Shown here: one piece after another, positions 25,072 to 34,395 of the stretch | How positions within the stretch are numbered: position 1 is the first letter of the stretch | How the letters are laid out: each line of letters starts with the position of its first letter | Source of the DNA: Aurantibacter crassamenti | GTDB taxonomy: Bacteria; Bacteroidota; Bacteroidia; Flavobacteriales; Flavobacteriaceae | Direction: 5' to 3' | Length of the DNA: 64,000 nucleotides | NCBI RefSeq assembly: GCF_016811105.1 | Contig: NZ_JAFBGM010000001.1 | Coordinates: 1,197,126 to 1,261,125, forward strand | The notes under the pieces: model-generated | Databases searched by the model: none | The model's input: only the letters and a program-made list of their open reading frames with translations | What the model was told of the DNA's origin: nothing | Program-made: the position numbers and the translations under genes

Positions 25072-26602
25072 TTTTAGTGCCCTGAATAATTTTGTCAATT
25101 AAATATTTTCCTCCTAAAATCTCAGAGCATGTGACAACACCACTAATTGTTACCCCTAGTATGCCATGCATATTTAAACTTTGACCAGTAAAAAATAGAT
25201 TTTCAATTTTTGTGCGTGGTGAAATAAACGACAAAAGTGGGTCTTTAATATCTTTTACATAACCATACATAGAACCTCTAGTTGACCCAATATAATCGCG
25301 ATAAGATAGAGGTGTAGAAGTGTGAATTGATTGAATGCACTCACGTATATTCGGAAACTTTTTTTCGATTGCAGTTAAGAAAGCTTCTGCCTTTATTTTC
25401 TTGAATTCTTCATAAGATTCGCCGCGGTCATTTTTATGGGCCACGGTATTAAAGGTGTCTTCCCATTGCGCTACTTCATCATAACGCATATAAGTGATAG
25501 CCGTTAGTTGGTCACCCCATTCGTCTTGGTTTTTGCGCACACCCATTGAAACCATGTAAGTCTCGGGCCAAGTTTTTTGACTGTACTCGTGACCTTTCCA
25601 AACCTTATCAGTGTCATTAAAATGATAGTAGTTTTTATTGATATATTTAAATGAGTTTGGTTTAAGAACAATGTGAATACTAAAAGCGGAAACGGTACTT
25701 TCTAAATTTTGAATACGAGAATTGTATGATTTTCTAAAATGTTTTTCACCTACCATTTTTAAGGTGAGTTTTGGTTCAATATTTGAAATGTACTTGTCAC
25801 CAGTAATTTCTAATCCTTCGGCTGTAACCACAGAAGTAATTTTCTTATTACTGCACTTAATATCAATTACTTCTTGATGATTAAATGCTTCGCCACCACT
25901 TTCTTTAAGTCTTTTGACTAATAATTTAGTAATCTGGCTACCGCCATCTGCGCATCTATATGAACTTTGTATGTATGAATTAATAGAAAGCGCATGCACG
26001 TAAATTGGAGTTTTGTCAGCAATGCCGGCATACAATAAATTAGATCCCGCTAAAACCGCTCTAAGCTTTTTATTCTGAGTAATAGAATCGATATAATCTT
26101 TAGCTGATTGCTCAAAAAGCTCTGGATCGTTTCCGTATGGTTTACCAGCCTCTAAATTATAGAGCGGAAACTTTTGGCAAATCTCTTGTAACTTGTTGCA
26201 ATAATTCTCAATAGCATTTTCCTCTTCTGGAAAATGACTAACTAATTGTTTTTTAAAATTGTCATAACCTTGCGCATGCGGATATTCAATTTCATCATCA
26301 TCAAAGGTGATAACATCATAATTATCTTCATCTAATTTTTGAAGCTCTAAGCCATCTATTATACCTAGATAGTCAAAATAACGGTAAAGGTTTTGCCCTT
26401 TTGACAATCCGCCAATATAATGTACGCCCGTATCAAAAATGGTACGGTCTCTAACAAAAGTTTGTAAGTTGCCACCATACTGATTATTTTTCTCTAAAAC
26501 ACAAACACTTTTGCCCTCACGAGCCATAATTATTGCAGCTACTAGTCCGCCCATACCACTGCCAATGATTACAATATCATAATGTGATTTTATCTTTGCC
26601 AA
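25049..26602 (-). CDS. phytoene-desaturase-like FAD oxidoreductase
   Basis: A 517-residue flavoprotein of the CrtI/carotenoid isomerase family. The dinucleotide-binding fold reads DIVIIGSGMGGLVAAIIMAREGKSVCVLEKN, with the Glu that binds ribose. The C-terminal FAD segment reads ENLFFTGQSLNMHGILGVTISGV. It may desaturate or isomerise the polyene chain. No ATG exists near the start; TTG at 26602 is used, inside the 3' end of the upstream gene. Confidence 0.85.
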   Translation of the reverse strand: MAKIKSHYDIVIIGSGMGGLVAAIIMAREGKSVCVLEKNNQYGGNLQTFVRDRTIFDTGVHYIGGLSKGQNLYRYFDYLGIIDGLELQKLDEDNYDVITFDDDEIEYPHAQGYDNFKKQLVSHFPEEENAIENYCNKLQEICQKFPLYNLEAGKPYGNDPELFEQSAKDYIDSITQNKKLRAVLAGSNLLYAGIADKTPIYVHALSINSYIQSSYRCADGGSQITKLLVKRLKESGGEAFNHQEVIDIKCSNKKITSVVTAEGLEITGDKYISNIEPKLTLKMVGEKHFRKSYNSRIQNLESTVSAFSIHIVLKPNSFKYINKNYYHFNDTDKVWKGHEYSQKTWPETYMVSMGVRKNQDEWGDQLTAITYMRYDEVAQWEDTFNTVAHKNDRGESYEEFKKIKAEAFLTAIEKKFPNIRECIQSIHTSTPLSYRDYIGSTRGSMYGYVKDIKDPLLSFISPRTKIENLFFTGQSLNMHGILGVTISGVVTCSEILGGKYLIDKIIQGTKNENVNAN

Positions 26603-29600
26603 ATCGCCAGTTTTTTTTCTTGGTGTACTAGTTTAAATCCTAATTCAGATATTGAATTTTCTTGATAGATAGTGCCGTTTGTTATTAAAATGAAGTTAGC
26701 GATTTCATTACTTATTATGGGAATTAATGTATTTAAATCACCGTTGTCTAAGTTTAAAATGAGGGTATCAGGTTTTAGAGAAAGCGTTTTTTCTATGGTA
26801 TCAAAAGTTGAAATTCGACCTCTAAATTGACTTGTAAATGAATTCTGAACCAACATTTGAGTGTTTGGTTTTGAATGAAAACAATTTATTTTTCTATCTG
26901 CCGAATCCATAGAAAGTAAAATTGCTAATTGCCCATAATCATCAACTAGATTAGCAATAGTTGCTTTTTTAGGCACAAAGTCTATGATTTTTTTATAGAT
27001 GGATTTATTCGAAATGAAATCATTTTTAACAACCTTGTAAATAGTATTTCCTTTATAACGATATTCTGCTAAAATATCTTTTTGAAAGTAGGATGCAACT
27101 TCAATTTCATCTCTAAAATTTTGAAATTCGGTTCTAAAAAAGTTACCTATCTGTTTGGTGCGTTGACGATCAGTTTCACCAAATGATTTATCCGAAGAAA
27201 GTATTCTTTTTAAAATTTTCACACTAATACTACCATCACGAATCACAATACTTCCTTTGGGTTGTACTTCGGAGTTGCCATGAATGAGAACAGGTACAAC
27301 ATCTAATTTTAATTGTTCAGCAAGATAAAATGCTCCTTTATGCCAACGTCTAATTTTATTGGTGTCAGATCGCGTCCCTTCCGGGAAAGCCATTAACGAA
27401 TAGCCTTGGTCAATTTTTTTCTGCAGATGCAGTACACTTTTTTCTATGCCTTCAGAAACAGGATAAAACTCTGCCAATCGTGCCGCAAATCTGAAAACAG
27501 GTGAATTGTAAACCCAATCATTAACCAAAAATATTATCTTCGGATGCAACATGCCGATGGTCAAAGAATCTAGTGCAGAAGCATGGTTTGCAATAATCAT
27601 TGACGGTTTTTCAAAAGTTTCACCTGCCACATTAACCACTTTTTTCTTTACAAACGGATTACTATACAATACAGATTTCAAAAAATTGGACATGGCTTTA
27701 TGGTACCATTTCATTTTCAATTTCTTGCTTATCGGAATTATTTTCACAAGTACCGTACTTAAAAATGAAAATAACATTCCGCCTAGTGCATAATAGGTTG
27801 ATGAAAGTAAGGAGTGTAACAACACTCGTAATGAAATAGGTCTTTTTTTAGAACTTCCAATAAATAATTTGAATAATAATGGTTGTAAGGTGAATGCAAT
27901 TGCGACTGCTGAGAGTATTCCAATTAAAGATACCAATGAAATGGAATGCAGTGCTGGGTGCTTGGCGAAAATTAATACACCAACACCTAAAATGGTGGTA
28001 ATCACCGAAAGTATAATTGAGGTGCGATGGGTAGGTAAAAGTCGTTCGCCGGTTTTGAGTTCTGCTAATAAACCATTGGTAATAAAAATGCTGTAATCTA
28101 CCCCAAGACCGAAAATAAAAGTGCAAATAATGATATTGAAAATGTTGAACTGAATGGAGAAAAGGCCCATAACGCCAACGGTAACAAACCAAGTTAAAAA
28201 AATAGGTAGTGAAGTAACTAAAGTCAAGGAAAAACTACGATAGTAAAATGCTAACAGTAATAAAACTACTAAAACCGAATACCCGATTAGGCGATTAAAA
28301 TCATTTTTTAAATTACCAAGAAAAGTTTCATTAACGGCTTGCCTGTCAATTAAAACCGAATTGGATGAATTTTTAAAAGTATCTTCAATATGTTCAACTT
28401 GTGTTGAGTCTAGTTTAACGAGTGAGTTAATAGTGGTAAAGCCATCTTCGGTATTTATATAATCTTGAATCGGAATTGTATTTAGGGCTTTGAAATCAGC
28501 AATTTCTAAAGTTTGGAAATCCAAATGAAGAAGTTCATAAAAATCTTTAAAGGTCTCTGGTTTGAACCCTAATTCACTTCCGCTTGCAATTAGATTTTTC
28601 TGAAGGGTGCTACTTTTTTCTGCACTCCAGAATTGTTTCCATAAATTGATTTTTTTCTCTTGTGTAGCTTTTGAAGATACCAATTCACCAACACCGCTGT
28701 AATCAATAATTCTGTTTTCCTTTTTTAGGGTTGCAAGTTTTTGATTTAACTGATCGTTGGTTTGTAGTGTATTTTCAATCGACGTGCCGTAGGCAGCTAT
28801 GTAAATAGATTTTGATTCAATATTTGTGAGGGCATCAATGCGTTTTCGAGCATCAATTAATGCTTTAGGCTCATAATTAAGTTGACTAATATCTTTATTG
28901 AAAAGCACTTTAGAATACGTGAAAATACTAACCATAAACGCTATTAAAACAACAGCAATAGCCCATTTGCTTTTATGAAAATTAAAGGCAGCAATACGGT
29001 CTAAAATTGTTTTGCCTTGTTTTTTTTCTATGGATACTTTATAAACTTGCGGAATAAAAAGTAAAGCAAAAACGGAAGAGCCAAGCACACTAATGGCTGC
29101 AAAAATTCCCAAATCTTGTAAGGCTTGCGATTCTAAAAATAGCAAACACAAAAATGCGGAAGCTGTAGTTAAACTGCTCATTAAAATAGCAGGCGCAACT
29201 TCTTTGTATAAACGTTTTATAGAATTTCCATTTCTAATGTGAGTTAAAATATGTAACGCATAATCTAGCGTGACACCTAATAAAATTGAACCAATACCTA
29301 ACGATATAGCTGAGACTTTGGTGCGAATTAAAAATAAAATAGCAATGGCCAATAAGCCACCCAAGGCTGTTGGAGTAAAAAGAATTATGGGTAATGTGAG
29401 TTTTCTGTAAAACAGAATTAAAATTAGAAATAATAAAGTTAGCGCAATACTTACAGTGAATTGTATGTCTTGTTTTATTTGGCGTGCGTTAGCAACTGCA
29501 ATTAATGCCCCGCCAAAATAATCAAGTTTCGCTTTTCCTTGAAATGAATTGTTTAGCGTGTTACGAATAGTATAAAGTTGGTCAACAAAAGGTTCGTTAT

Positions 29601-30270
29601 TAGCGGTGTCACTTGATTCAAAAGCTGGACTAACAAAAAGCAATATATTCTTTTGATCTTTGCTTAGAAGAAATCCATCTTTGATACTAAAGTCATCACC
29701 AAAACTTAATTGTTGCAATTTTTTTAATGCAATAAACGATAGTCCTAATGGGTCTTTAAGAATAGTTTCGCGAGCAATAATACCTGATGGAGAAATTAAG
29801 GTTTTATAATTTTCTTTGGTGATTGCAGCGATAGAGTCTTGTGCTAATTTTTTCGCAATTGTTTTATAATCAGTTTCATCTAAAAAAAGCGGCAAATTAT
29901 TGTAGACAAAATCAATTGATTTTAAAACGACTTCGTCTTCAATCTTGCCTTGAATATCTTTAATGTAATCAGCGGAAGTTTTATTTAGACTATCTAAAAA
30001 ATGAGTAGCAAATTCAGTAAGGTCATTTGCGCTTCCATCATTTTGTAATTGAATATTGACAATAATTTTGTCAGCAAAGTTGACTGATTTTAAAACTTTT
30101 TGAAGTTGTTTAGATTCTTCATTTACAGGAATCAATTTTGATATATCTTCCTCAAATTGAATTCGAGATGCTAAAAAAGCTAGTCCACTAACAAGTAAAA
30201 AAAGCAATACTATGCTTTGCCATTTGTTGGCGCTGATCCAATCGTGTGTTTTATGGAAGACGCTACCCAT
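26590..30270 (-). CDS. MMPL-type exporter fused to PlsC acyltransferase and a degenerate C-terminal domain
   Basis: A 1226-residue protein. Residues ~1-800 are an RND/MMPL-type transporter with about twelve helices and two sterol-sensing-like repeats (GSILLGVTLDYALHILTHIR, FIFGLGVDYSIFITNGLLA). Residues ~850-1060 are a PlsC-type acyltransferase with NHASALDS (H-x4-D) and PEGTRSD. The last ~126 residues (from 1101) resemble a class I methyltransferase whose glycine loop is lost (LVDDYGQLAILLSM). Aryl-polyene clusters usually carry an MMPL exporter. Here export and acyl transfer may be physically linked. It overlaps the gene upstream by eight bases. Confidence 0.87.
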   Translation of the reverse strand: MGSVFHKTHDWISANKWQSIVLLFLLVSGLAFLASRIQFEEDISKLIPVNEESKQLQKVLKSVNFADKIIVNIQLQNDGSANDLTEFATHFLDSLNKTSADYIKDIQGKIEDEVVLKSIDFVYNNLPLFLDETDYKTIAKKLAQDSIAAITKENYKTLISPSGIIARETILKDPLGLSFIALKKLQQLSFGDDFSIKDGFLLSKDQKNILLFVSPAFESSDTANNEPFVDQLYTIRNTLNNSFQGKAKLDYFGGALIAVANARQIKQDIQFTVSIALTLLFLILILFYRKLTLPIILFTPTALGGLLAIAILFLIRTKVSAISLGIGSILLGVTLDYALHILTHIRNGNSIKRLYKEVAPAILMSSLTTASAFLCLLFLESQALQDLGIFAAISVLGSSVFALLFIPQVYKVSIEKKQGKTILDRIAAFNFHKSKWAIAVVLIAFMVSIFTYSKVLFNKDISQLNYEPKALIDARKRIDALTNIESKSIYIAAYGTSIENTLQTNDQLNQKLATLKKENRIIDYSGVGELVSSKATQEKKINLWKQFWSAEKSSTLQKNLIASGSELGFKPETFKDFYELLHLDFQTLEIADFKALNTIPIQDYINTEDGFTTINSLVKLDSTQVEHIEDTFKNSSNSVLIDRQAVNETFLGNLKNDFNRLIGYSVLVVLLLLAFYYRSFSLTLVTSLPIFLTWFVTVGVMGLFSIQFNIFNIIICTFIFGLGVDYSIFITNGLLAELKTGERLLPTHRTSIILSVITTILGVGVLIFAKHPALHSISLVSLIGILSAVAIAFTLQPLLFKLFIGSSKKRPISLRVLLHSLLSSTYYALGGMLFSFLSTVLVKIIPISKKLKMKWYHKAMSNFLKSVLYSNPFVKKKVVNVAGETFEKPSMIIANHASALDSLTIGMLHPKIIFLVNDWVYNSPVFRFAARLAEFYPVSEGIEKSVLHLQKKIDQGYSLMAFPEGTRSDTNKIRRWHKGAFYLAEQLKLDVVPVLIHGNSEVQPKGSIVIRDGSISVKILKRILSSDKSFGETDRQRTKQIGNFFRTEFQNFRDEIEVASYFQKDILAEYRYKGNTIYKVVKNDFISNKSIYKKIIDFVPKKATIANLVDDYGQLAILLSMDSADRKINCFHSKPNTQMLVQNSFTSQFRGRISTFDTIEKTLSLKPDTLILNLDNGDLNTLIPIISNEIANFILITNGTIYQENSISELGFKLVHQEKKLAIWQR

Positions 30271-31432
30271 TGCTTACTGTAGAATTTTTTCGGTTGAAAA
30301 AAAGTAGCGTGAAATAACCTAACAGTCCAAATACAATTGAGGCCACAGTAGCTAGTGTGAAACTGCCAATGAGATAGGTGCGTAATTGTTTAATTGCGCC
30401 AAAATCTTCACTAAAGTCGCTCATTGAAAAACTCACTTCTTGTCCGGTTACCCAAGAGCCCGTATGTAAACTTAAAAAAACAACAATCGGAATTAAAGGT
30501 GCCATACTAACATTTGAAAAGGCAAAGGCAATTACTTTGTTCAATTTAAAAAGAACGGCTAGTGTAATAACTAAAATTGTATGAAAACCCCACAGCGGAG
30601 ATAGACCTATAAAAATACCTAAAGCAATAGAGAGGGCCTTTTTTAATGGTGGATCATTACTTTTTAAAAAGTCTTCATAAAAAAAACGTTTAAAGCCTTT
30701 TTTGCGAAACTTCCGAAATAAATCACGCGGTTTAATGTAGAATAAAGCTATGAGTACCAGAACAGTATTTAGTGCGCTAATACGTAAGAAATCTTTTGTT
30801 GGGCGGTAATGTGAAACACGTTCGGTTTCATCATATAAGACGCGAATTGGCACATTTTTTAAGGTAATACCATTCCAAGAAGACTTTACCATGGCTTCAA
30901 TCTCAAACTCGAACTTATTCGTTCTGAGTTTTATGTCTTGCATTGCTTTTATGGGATACAAACGAAAACCTGATTGGGTGTCGGCTAATGTCGTTCCTGT
31001 GGTAACCCACAGCCAAAAATTGGAAAATTTGTTACCGAAACTACTCTTTTTTGGAACGCTTTCATGCGTCATATTTCGACTGCCAATCAATAAAATTTTC
31101 TTGTCTTCAGTCGCGACTAATTCATCTAAGAATATTGGAATATCCTCAGGAAAATGTTGACCATCAGAGTCAATAGTGATGGCAAATTCAAAACCTAATT
31201 CTAATGCTTTTTTAAAGCCTAATCTTAGCGCATTTCCTTTTCCTTTATTTTGAGTTAAAGTGATTTGGGTATATTCTGAATAATCAATTAAGTGCTCTTT
31301 TGTATTGTCGGTAGAACCATCATTGATGATAATAATATTAGTAGTCTGAAGAAGAACACGGTCTAAAACTCGTTTTAAGGTTTTAGCATTGTTATAGGTA
31401 GGTACTATGACGCAACATTTAAGTTGCCTCAT
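30263..31432 (-). CDS. GT2 glycosyltransferase-like protein with C-terminal DUF2062
   Basis: A 389-residue protein. The GT2 domain (residues ~5-230) has CVIVPTYNNAKTL, INDGSTDN and TIDSDGQHFPEDI with the metal-binding DxD-type Asp pair. The C-terminal ~160 residues form a DUF2062 membrane domain (KKALSIALGIFIGLSPLWGF). Aryl-polyene clusters commonly hold a GT2-like gene. I prefer the ATG at 31432 (MRQLKCCVIVPTYNN) to a TTG at 31477. Confidence 0.85.
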   Translation of the reverse strand: MRQLKCCVIVPTYNNAKTLKRVLDRVLLQTTNIIIINDGSTDNTKEHLIDYSEYTQITLTQNKGKGNALRLGFKKALELGFEFAITIDSDGQHFPEDIPIFLDELVATEDKKILLIGSRNMTHESVPKKSSFGNKFSNFWLWVTTGTTLADTQSGFRLYPIKAMQDIKLRTNKFEFEIEAMVKSSWNGITLKNVPIRVLYDETERVSHYRPTKDFLRISALNTVLVLIALFYIKPRDLFRKFRKKGFKRFFYEDFLKSNDPPLKKALSIALGIFIGLSPLWGFHTILVITLAVLFKLNKVIAFAFSNVSMAPLIPIVVFLSLHTGSWVTGQEVSFSMSDFSEDFGAIKQLRTYLIGSFTLATVASIVFGLLGYFTLLFFNRKNSTVSNG

Positions 31433-31518
31433 ATTTTCTTGTACATTGTCAATATTCGTGGTTGTTGGTGTATTCAATCTTTCCCCAATATATTAGGCAA
31501 AGATACATATTCACAAGC

Positions 31519-32007
31519 CTAAAACAATTGCTTTTCGGCTTGGGTAAAGCTGTTAGATTGTTGAATGTAGCCCTTTACAAAATCTTTAATTTCTTGTGAA
31601 GTTTCAGAAGAATAATGGTCAAGAATAAATTGCTTGTCTGTAGGTATTTCAGATTTGTATCTTAAAATTTTAGGCGAATTTTCTTGTACCCCTAGTCGCA
31701 GGCAACGTATTTCAATGTTGTTTGGTTCTTCTTTTATTGCTGTTTCAAGTAATACTACCCCTTCTTTGAAATAACCTTTTTTATCTTTTATTGCTTTACT
31801 GTGTTTTGCTAATAATGTTGATACCGCGCCTTTGTACGCAACAAGAATGGCTTGGTCATCTTCAGATATAGATGCAAGCGCATCATGCATTTTCTGCGTC
31901 ACTTCTTTATTATCATTGGCAAGCACATAGTTTTTACGCAATTCACTTAGACTAAGCGAAATGAATGCTAAAGAAAAGAAACAGAATGCATATGCCAATA
32001 CTTTCAT
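31519..32007 (-). CDS. exported protein of unknown function in the pigment cluster
   Basis: A 162-residue protein with an N-terminal signal or anchor (LAYAFCFFSLAFISLSL). The rest is helical and charged (VTQKMHDALASISEDDQAILVAY, EEPNNIEIRCLRLGVQE). I know no family for it. Position between the hotdog dehydratase and GT2 genes in the same direction places it in the operon. Confidence 0.68.
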   Translation of the reverse strand: MKVLAYAFCFFSLAFISLSLSELRKNYVLANDNKEVTQKMHDALASISEDDQAILVAYKGAVSTLLAKHSKAIKDKKGYFKEGVVLLETAIKEEPNNIEIRCLRLGVQENSPKILRYKSEIPTDKQFILDHYSSETSQEIKDFVKGYIQQSNSFTQAEKQLF

Positions 32008-32012
32008 TGCGC

Positions 32013-32384
32013 CTATATTATTTTGAATGTAGCATTCAATTTTAATGCCAGAGTGTCTTCATATGTGGCTGTATTCTTAATTTTAATTATACCGTCATCT
32101 TCAGAATAGTTGATGGTTAAATTTAAAAGTTTATTTTCTTCAGGATCTATGATAGCCATAAACTTGATGTTAGAACAACTTGATAAAAAGAGTTTTTTAG
32201 CAGTAGCTCTTTCGGTTAGTTCTTTAATCATCTGAATCATGCAAACACCTGGCATTACTGGATTGTCAGGAAAATGACCATTAAAAATTTCATGGTCCTT
32301 ATTTAATGTTACCGTAGCAATTACAGCGCCATTATTGTTTTCAAATGATTTTACTTCGTATAGATTCTCTATGAGTACGTTCAT
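32013..32384 (-). CDS. hotdog-fold 3-hydroxyacyl-ACP dehydratase
   Basis: A 123-residue FabZ-like protein. The active-site helix region reads HEIFNGHFPDNPVMPGVCMIQMIKEL, with the catalytic His in GHFP. It would remove water during polyene chain extension. The acidic partner usually supplied by the dimer helix is not obvious. The gene overlaps the lipoprotein gene by four bases (ATGA-type). Confidence 0.85.
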   Translation of the reverse strand: MNVLIENLYEVKSFENNNGAVIATVTLNKDHEIFNGHFPDNPVMPGVCMIQMIKELTERATAKKLFLSSCSNIKFMAIIDPEENKLLNLTINYSEDDGIIKIKNTATYEDTLALKLNATFKII

Positions 32385-32986
32385 AATTTTTTCAGATGAA
32401 TATTCAGTTTTATGTTATGATGTTGAATGTTGATGTCAGTTGCAATGTTATCATTTATTCCTGAAAATAAGAAAGTAACTTTTTCTTTTCCGTTGCTTAC
32501 CCGAACTATTTTAGTAAGTCGACTATTTTCTATAAGATAAAAATGGTTTTTATTTAAAAGTTCAGTCTGCATTATTTTTAATTCACCATCAGAATATGAA
32601 TTTTTTAAAATTGAATTTTGCTTAATTAGGGCAAAAAAATCATATTTTAGGGTGTTTATGAGTATTTTTTTGTCCATTTCTGGTAAAATATGGTTGATTT
32701 TGAAATTTTCGTCTAAAAATTCAAAATCAAAAAGTTTGTTCCCCATTTCAGTAGTAAAGACAATTCTATGATGTTTGTCTCCCATCTTTTTTACTATAAA
32801 TATTCCGCTGAAAGATTTTTTTAAAACTTTTATATCAGCTTTATAGATATAATCTTGAGAGGAGTCAGAAAAATAGGGGTTGTTTATTTGAACTTCTTCA
32901 GTATCTGATATCATGAAGTTTTGGTTCTTCGGATAAGATCCACAGCTGACCAATACTAAAACAAGACTACTGAGCAAAAACCGCAT
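32381..32986 (-). CDS. lipoprotein of the pigment cluster
   Basis: A 201-residue protein with a lipobox (LVLVLVSC) followed by Gly, so an outer-membrane or periplasmic lipoprotein. The rest is beta-rich (IFIVKKMGDKHHRIVFTTEMGNKLFDFEFLD). Aryl-polyene clusters of Proteobacteria contain a DUF3261 lipoprotein next to the LolA-like gene; this may be the counterpart, but the sequence match is not evident. It overlaps the LolA-like gene by 20 bases. Confidence 0.72.
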   Translation of the reverse strand: MRFLLSSLVLVLVSCGSYPKNQNFMISDTEEVQINNPYFSDSSQDYIYKADIKVLKKSFSGIFIVKKMGDKHHRIVFTTEMGNKLFDFEFLDENFKINHILPEMDKKILINTLKYDFFALIKQNSILKNSYSDGELKIMQTELLNKNHFYLIENSRLTKIVRVSNGKEKVTFLFSGINDNIATDINIQHHNIKLNIHLKKL

Positions 32987-33626
32987 CAGGTATATTTTGA
33001 TTGTTTAATCGGTTTGAAAACTGAATAAGCGTATAGTCATTTGTAGGCTCAATCATTTTGACTTCACTTACAGTTGCTTTTTCGTTGAATGTAATATGGA
33101 ACTCTTTGATATACTTAGCGAACTTTTCATCTTTTGGCGAAAAATGAACTTCACTACCTTTTTCAATGTTAAAATAGGTAATTCGAAATTCTTCTGTGTT
33201 GAACATATCACCTGTAATACTAGTACTTATAAGCTTATTCAATTGTTTGAATAATTTATTCGAGCCAATATCAATATTGTTTTTTTCACCTTCATTATTG
33301 ATATAAAGCATATCATTTTTAAACAAAACTGAATATTTAAATGGTTTTACATAAGCCCATTTTAACATGTCAGGGCTTTTAAAAGACAGTTTGCCATTTG
33401 ATTCTATGTCGTTTGAAAGAAAGTCTAGATGCTTGAATTGCACAAAATCTGCTGTAATGGTTTTTGTTGTTTCGGCCAAAGATTTTACGCTAGCTTGCAA
33501 TTGGGCAGCTTCATCCGAGTTCATTTGGGTTTGAGCAAATAATTCTCCTGTAGCAAAAAGTATAATAAAAGCGCTTATTAAAAGACTTGATTTAATAGAA
33601 GTGTTATTTATAAACCATTTATTCAT
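32967..33626 (-). CDS. LolA-like periplasmic lipoprotein carrier
   Basis: A 219-residue protein with a signal sequence ending in GELFAQ. The body matches the LolA fold: TITADFVQFKHLDFLSNDIESNGKLSFKSPDMLKWAYVKP, and a later beta part ending in FSNRLNNQNIPDAVF. LolA carriers take lipids or lipoproteins through the periplasm. A cluster-specific copy is standard in aryl-polyene loci and probably moves the pigment to the outer membrane. Confidence 0.85.
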   Translation of the reverse strand: MNKWFINNTSIKSSLLISAFIILFATGELFAQTQMNSDEAAQLQASVKSLAETTKTITADFVQFKHLDFLSNDIESNGKLSFKSPDMLKWAYVKPFKYSVLFKNDMLYINNEGEKNNIDIGSNKLFKQLNKLISTSITGDMFNTEEFRITYFNIEKGSEVHFSPKDEKFAKYIKEFHITFNEKATVSEVKMIEPTNDYTLIQFSNRLNNQNIPDAVFAQ

Positions 33627-34395
33627 AAGCCTTGATCTTCAAAAGCTGTTCAACCGGAACAGACTTTAGATTATTTACCTGCAAAAATAGCAATAACCGT
33701 TCCAACACATCTACCGTTTTTGTTGAGGTGTCATGCAAAAGTATAATATCGCCTTTGGTAACCTTAGCTGTGATGCGCTTTAAAATAACTTCCTCACTTC
33801 TGTTAGTAGTATCTAAGGAACGTACTGACCACCCAATAGAGCTTACGTTGAGTTTTGTAACAGCTTCTTGAATACTTGGGTTTGTAACGCCAAATGCAGG
33901 GCGATATAGCCTCATTTTGTAACCTGAAATTTTTTCTACAATGGTATTGGTTGTTCGTAATTCGTTAATCACTTTGTTTGTCCTGAAAAAACCGAAGTCA
34001 TTGGTGTGTGAATATGTGTGATTACCAATACTATGACCTTGTCTTAATATGTTTTGAACAATATTCGGGTGTTTTTCGGCATGCTTTCCAATTAAAAAAA
34101 AAGTCGCTTTAGCGTTATATTGTTCTAATAATTCTAATATTTTAGGAGTGAACTCAGGGTTTGGGCCATCATCAAAGGTTAAAGAAATTTGACTTTCTAT
34201 AACATTTTTATTCTCAGACAATGATGTTAAATGATAATTCCATCGAATAAAGAAAGAGCCACAAAGCGTTAATAAAAACCATAAAATCAATATTACCGGG
34301 TAGCTAATCCATGGTATTGCAGTCACAAAATTCAGACCAATTAATGTGACTAAAAGTGCTATAAAAAATAGGTTGATGTACTTTCGCTTTAACAT
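33619..34395 (-). CDS. polysaccharide-deacetylase family protein
   Basis: A 258-residue protein with two N-terminal membrane segments and a NodB-like domain: SLTFDDGPNPEFTPKILE, GHSIGNHTYSHTN, YRPAFGVTN and DIILLHD. The metal-binding Asp and His motifs are all present, so it is likely active. Substrate in a pigment cluster is unclear. Overlaps of eight and seven bases with its neighbours make it part of the operon. Confidence 0.85.
   Translation of the reverse strand: MLKRKYINLFFIALLVTLIGLNFVTAIPWISYPVILILWFLLTLCGSFFIRWNYHLTSLSENKNVIESQISLTFDDGPNPEFTPKILELLEQYNAKATFFLIGKHAEKHPNIVQNILRQGHSIGNHTYSHTNDFGFFRTNKVINELRTTNTIVEKISGYKMRLYRPAFGVTNPSIQEAVTKLNVSSIGWSVRSLDTTNRSEEVILKRITAKVTKGDIILLHDTSTKTVDVLERLLLFLQVNNLKSVPVEQLLKIKAYE

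Noticed and set aside
27848-28192. 114-codon frame opposite or alongside the MMPL gene
   Set aside because: It lies wholly inside a clear transporter reading frame and has the His/Tyr/Phe-rich composition of a shadow frame.
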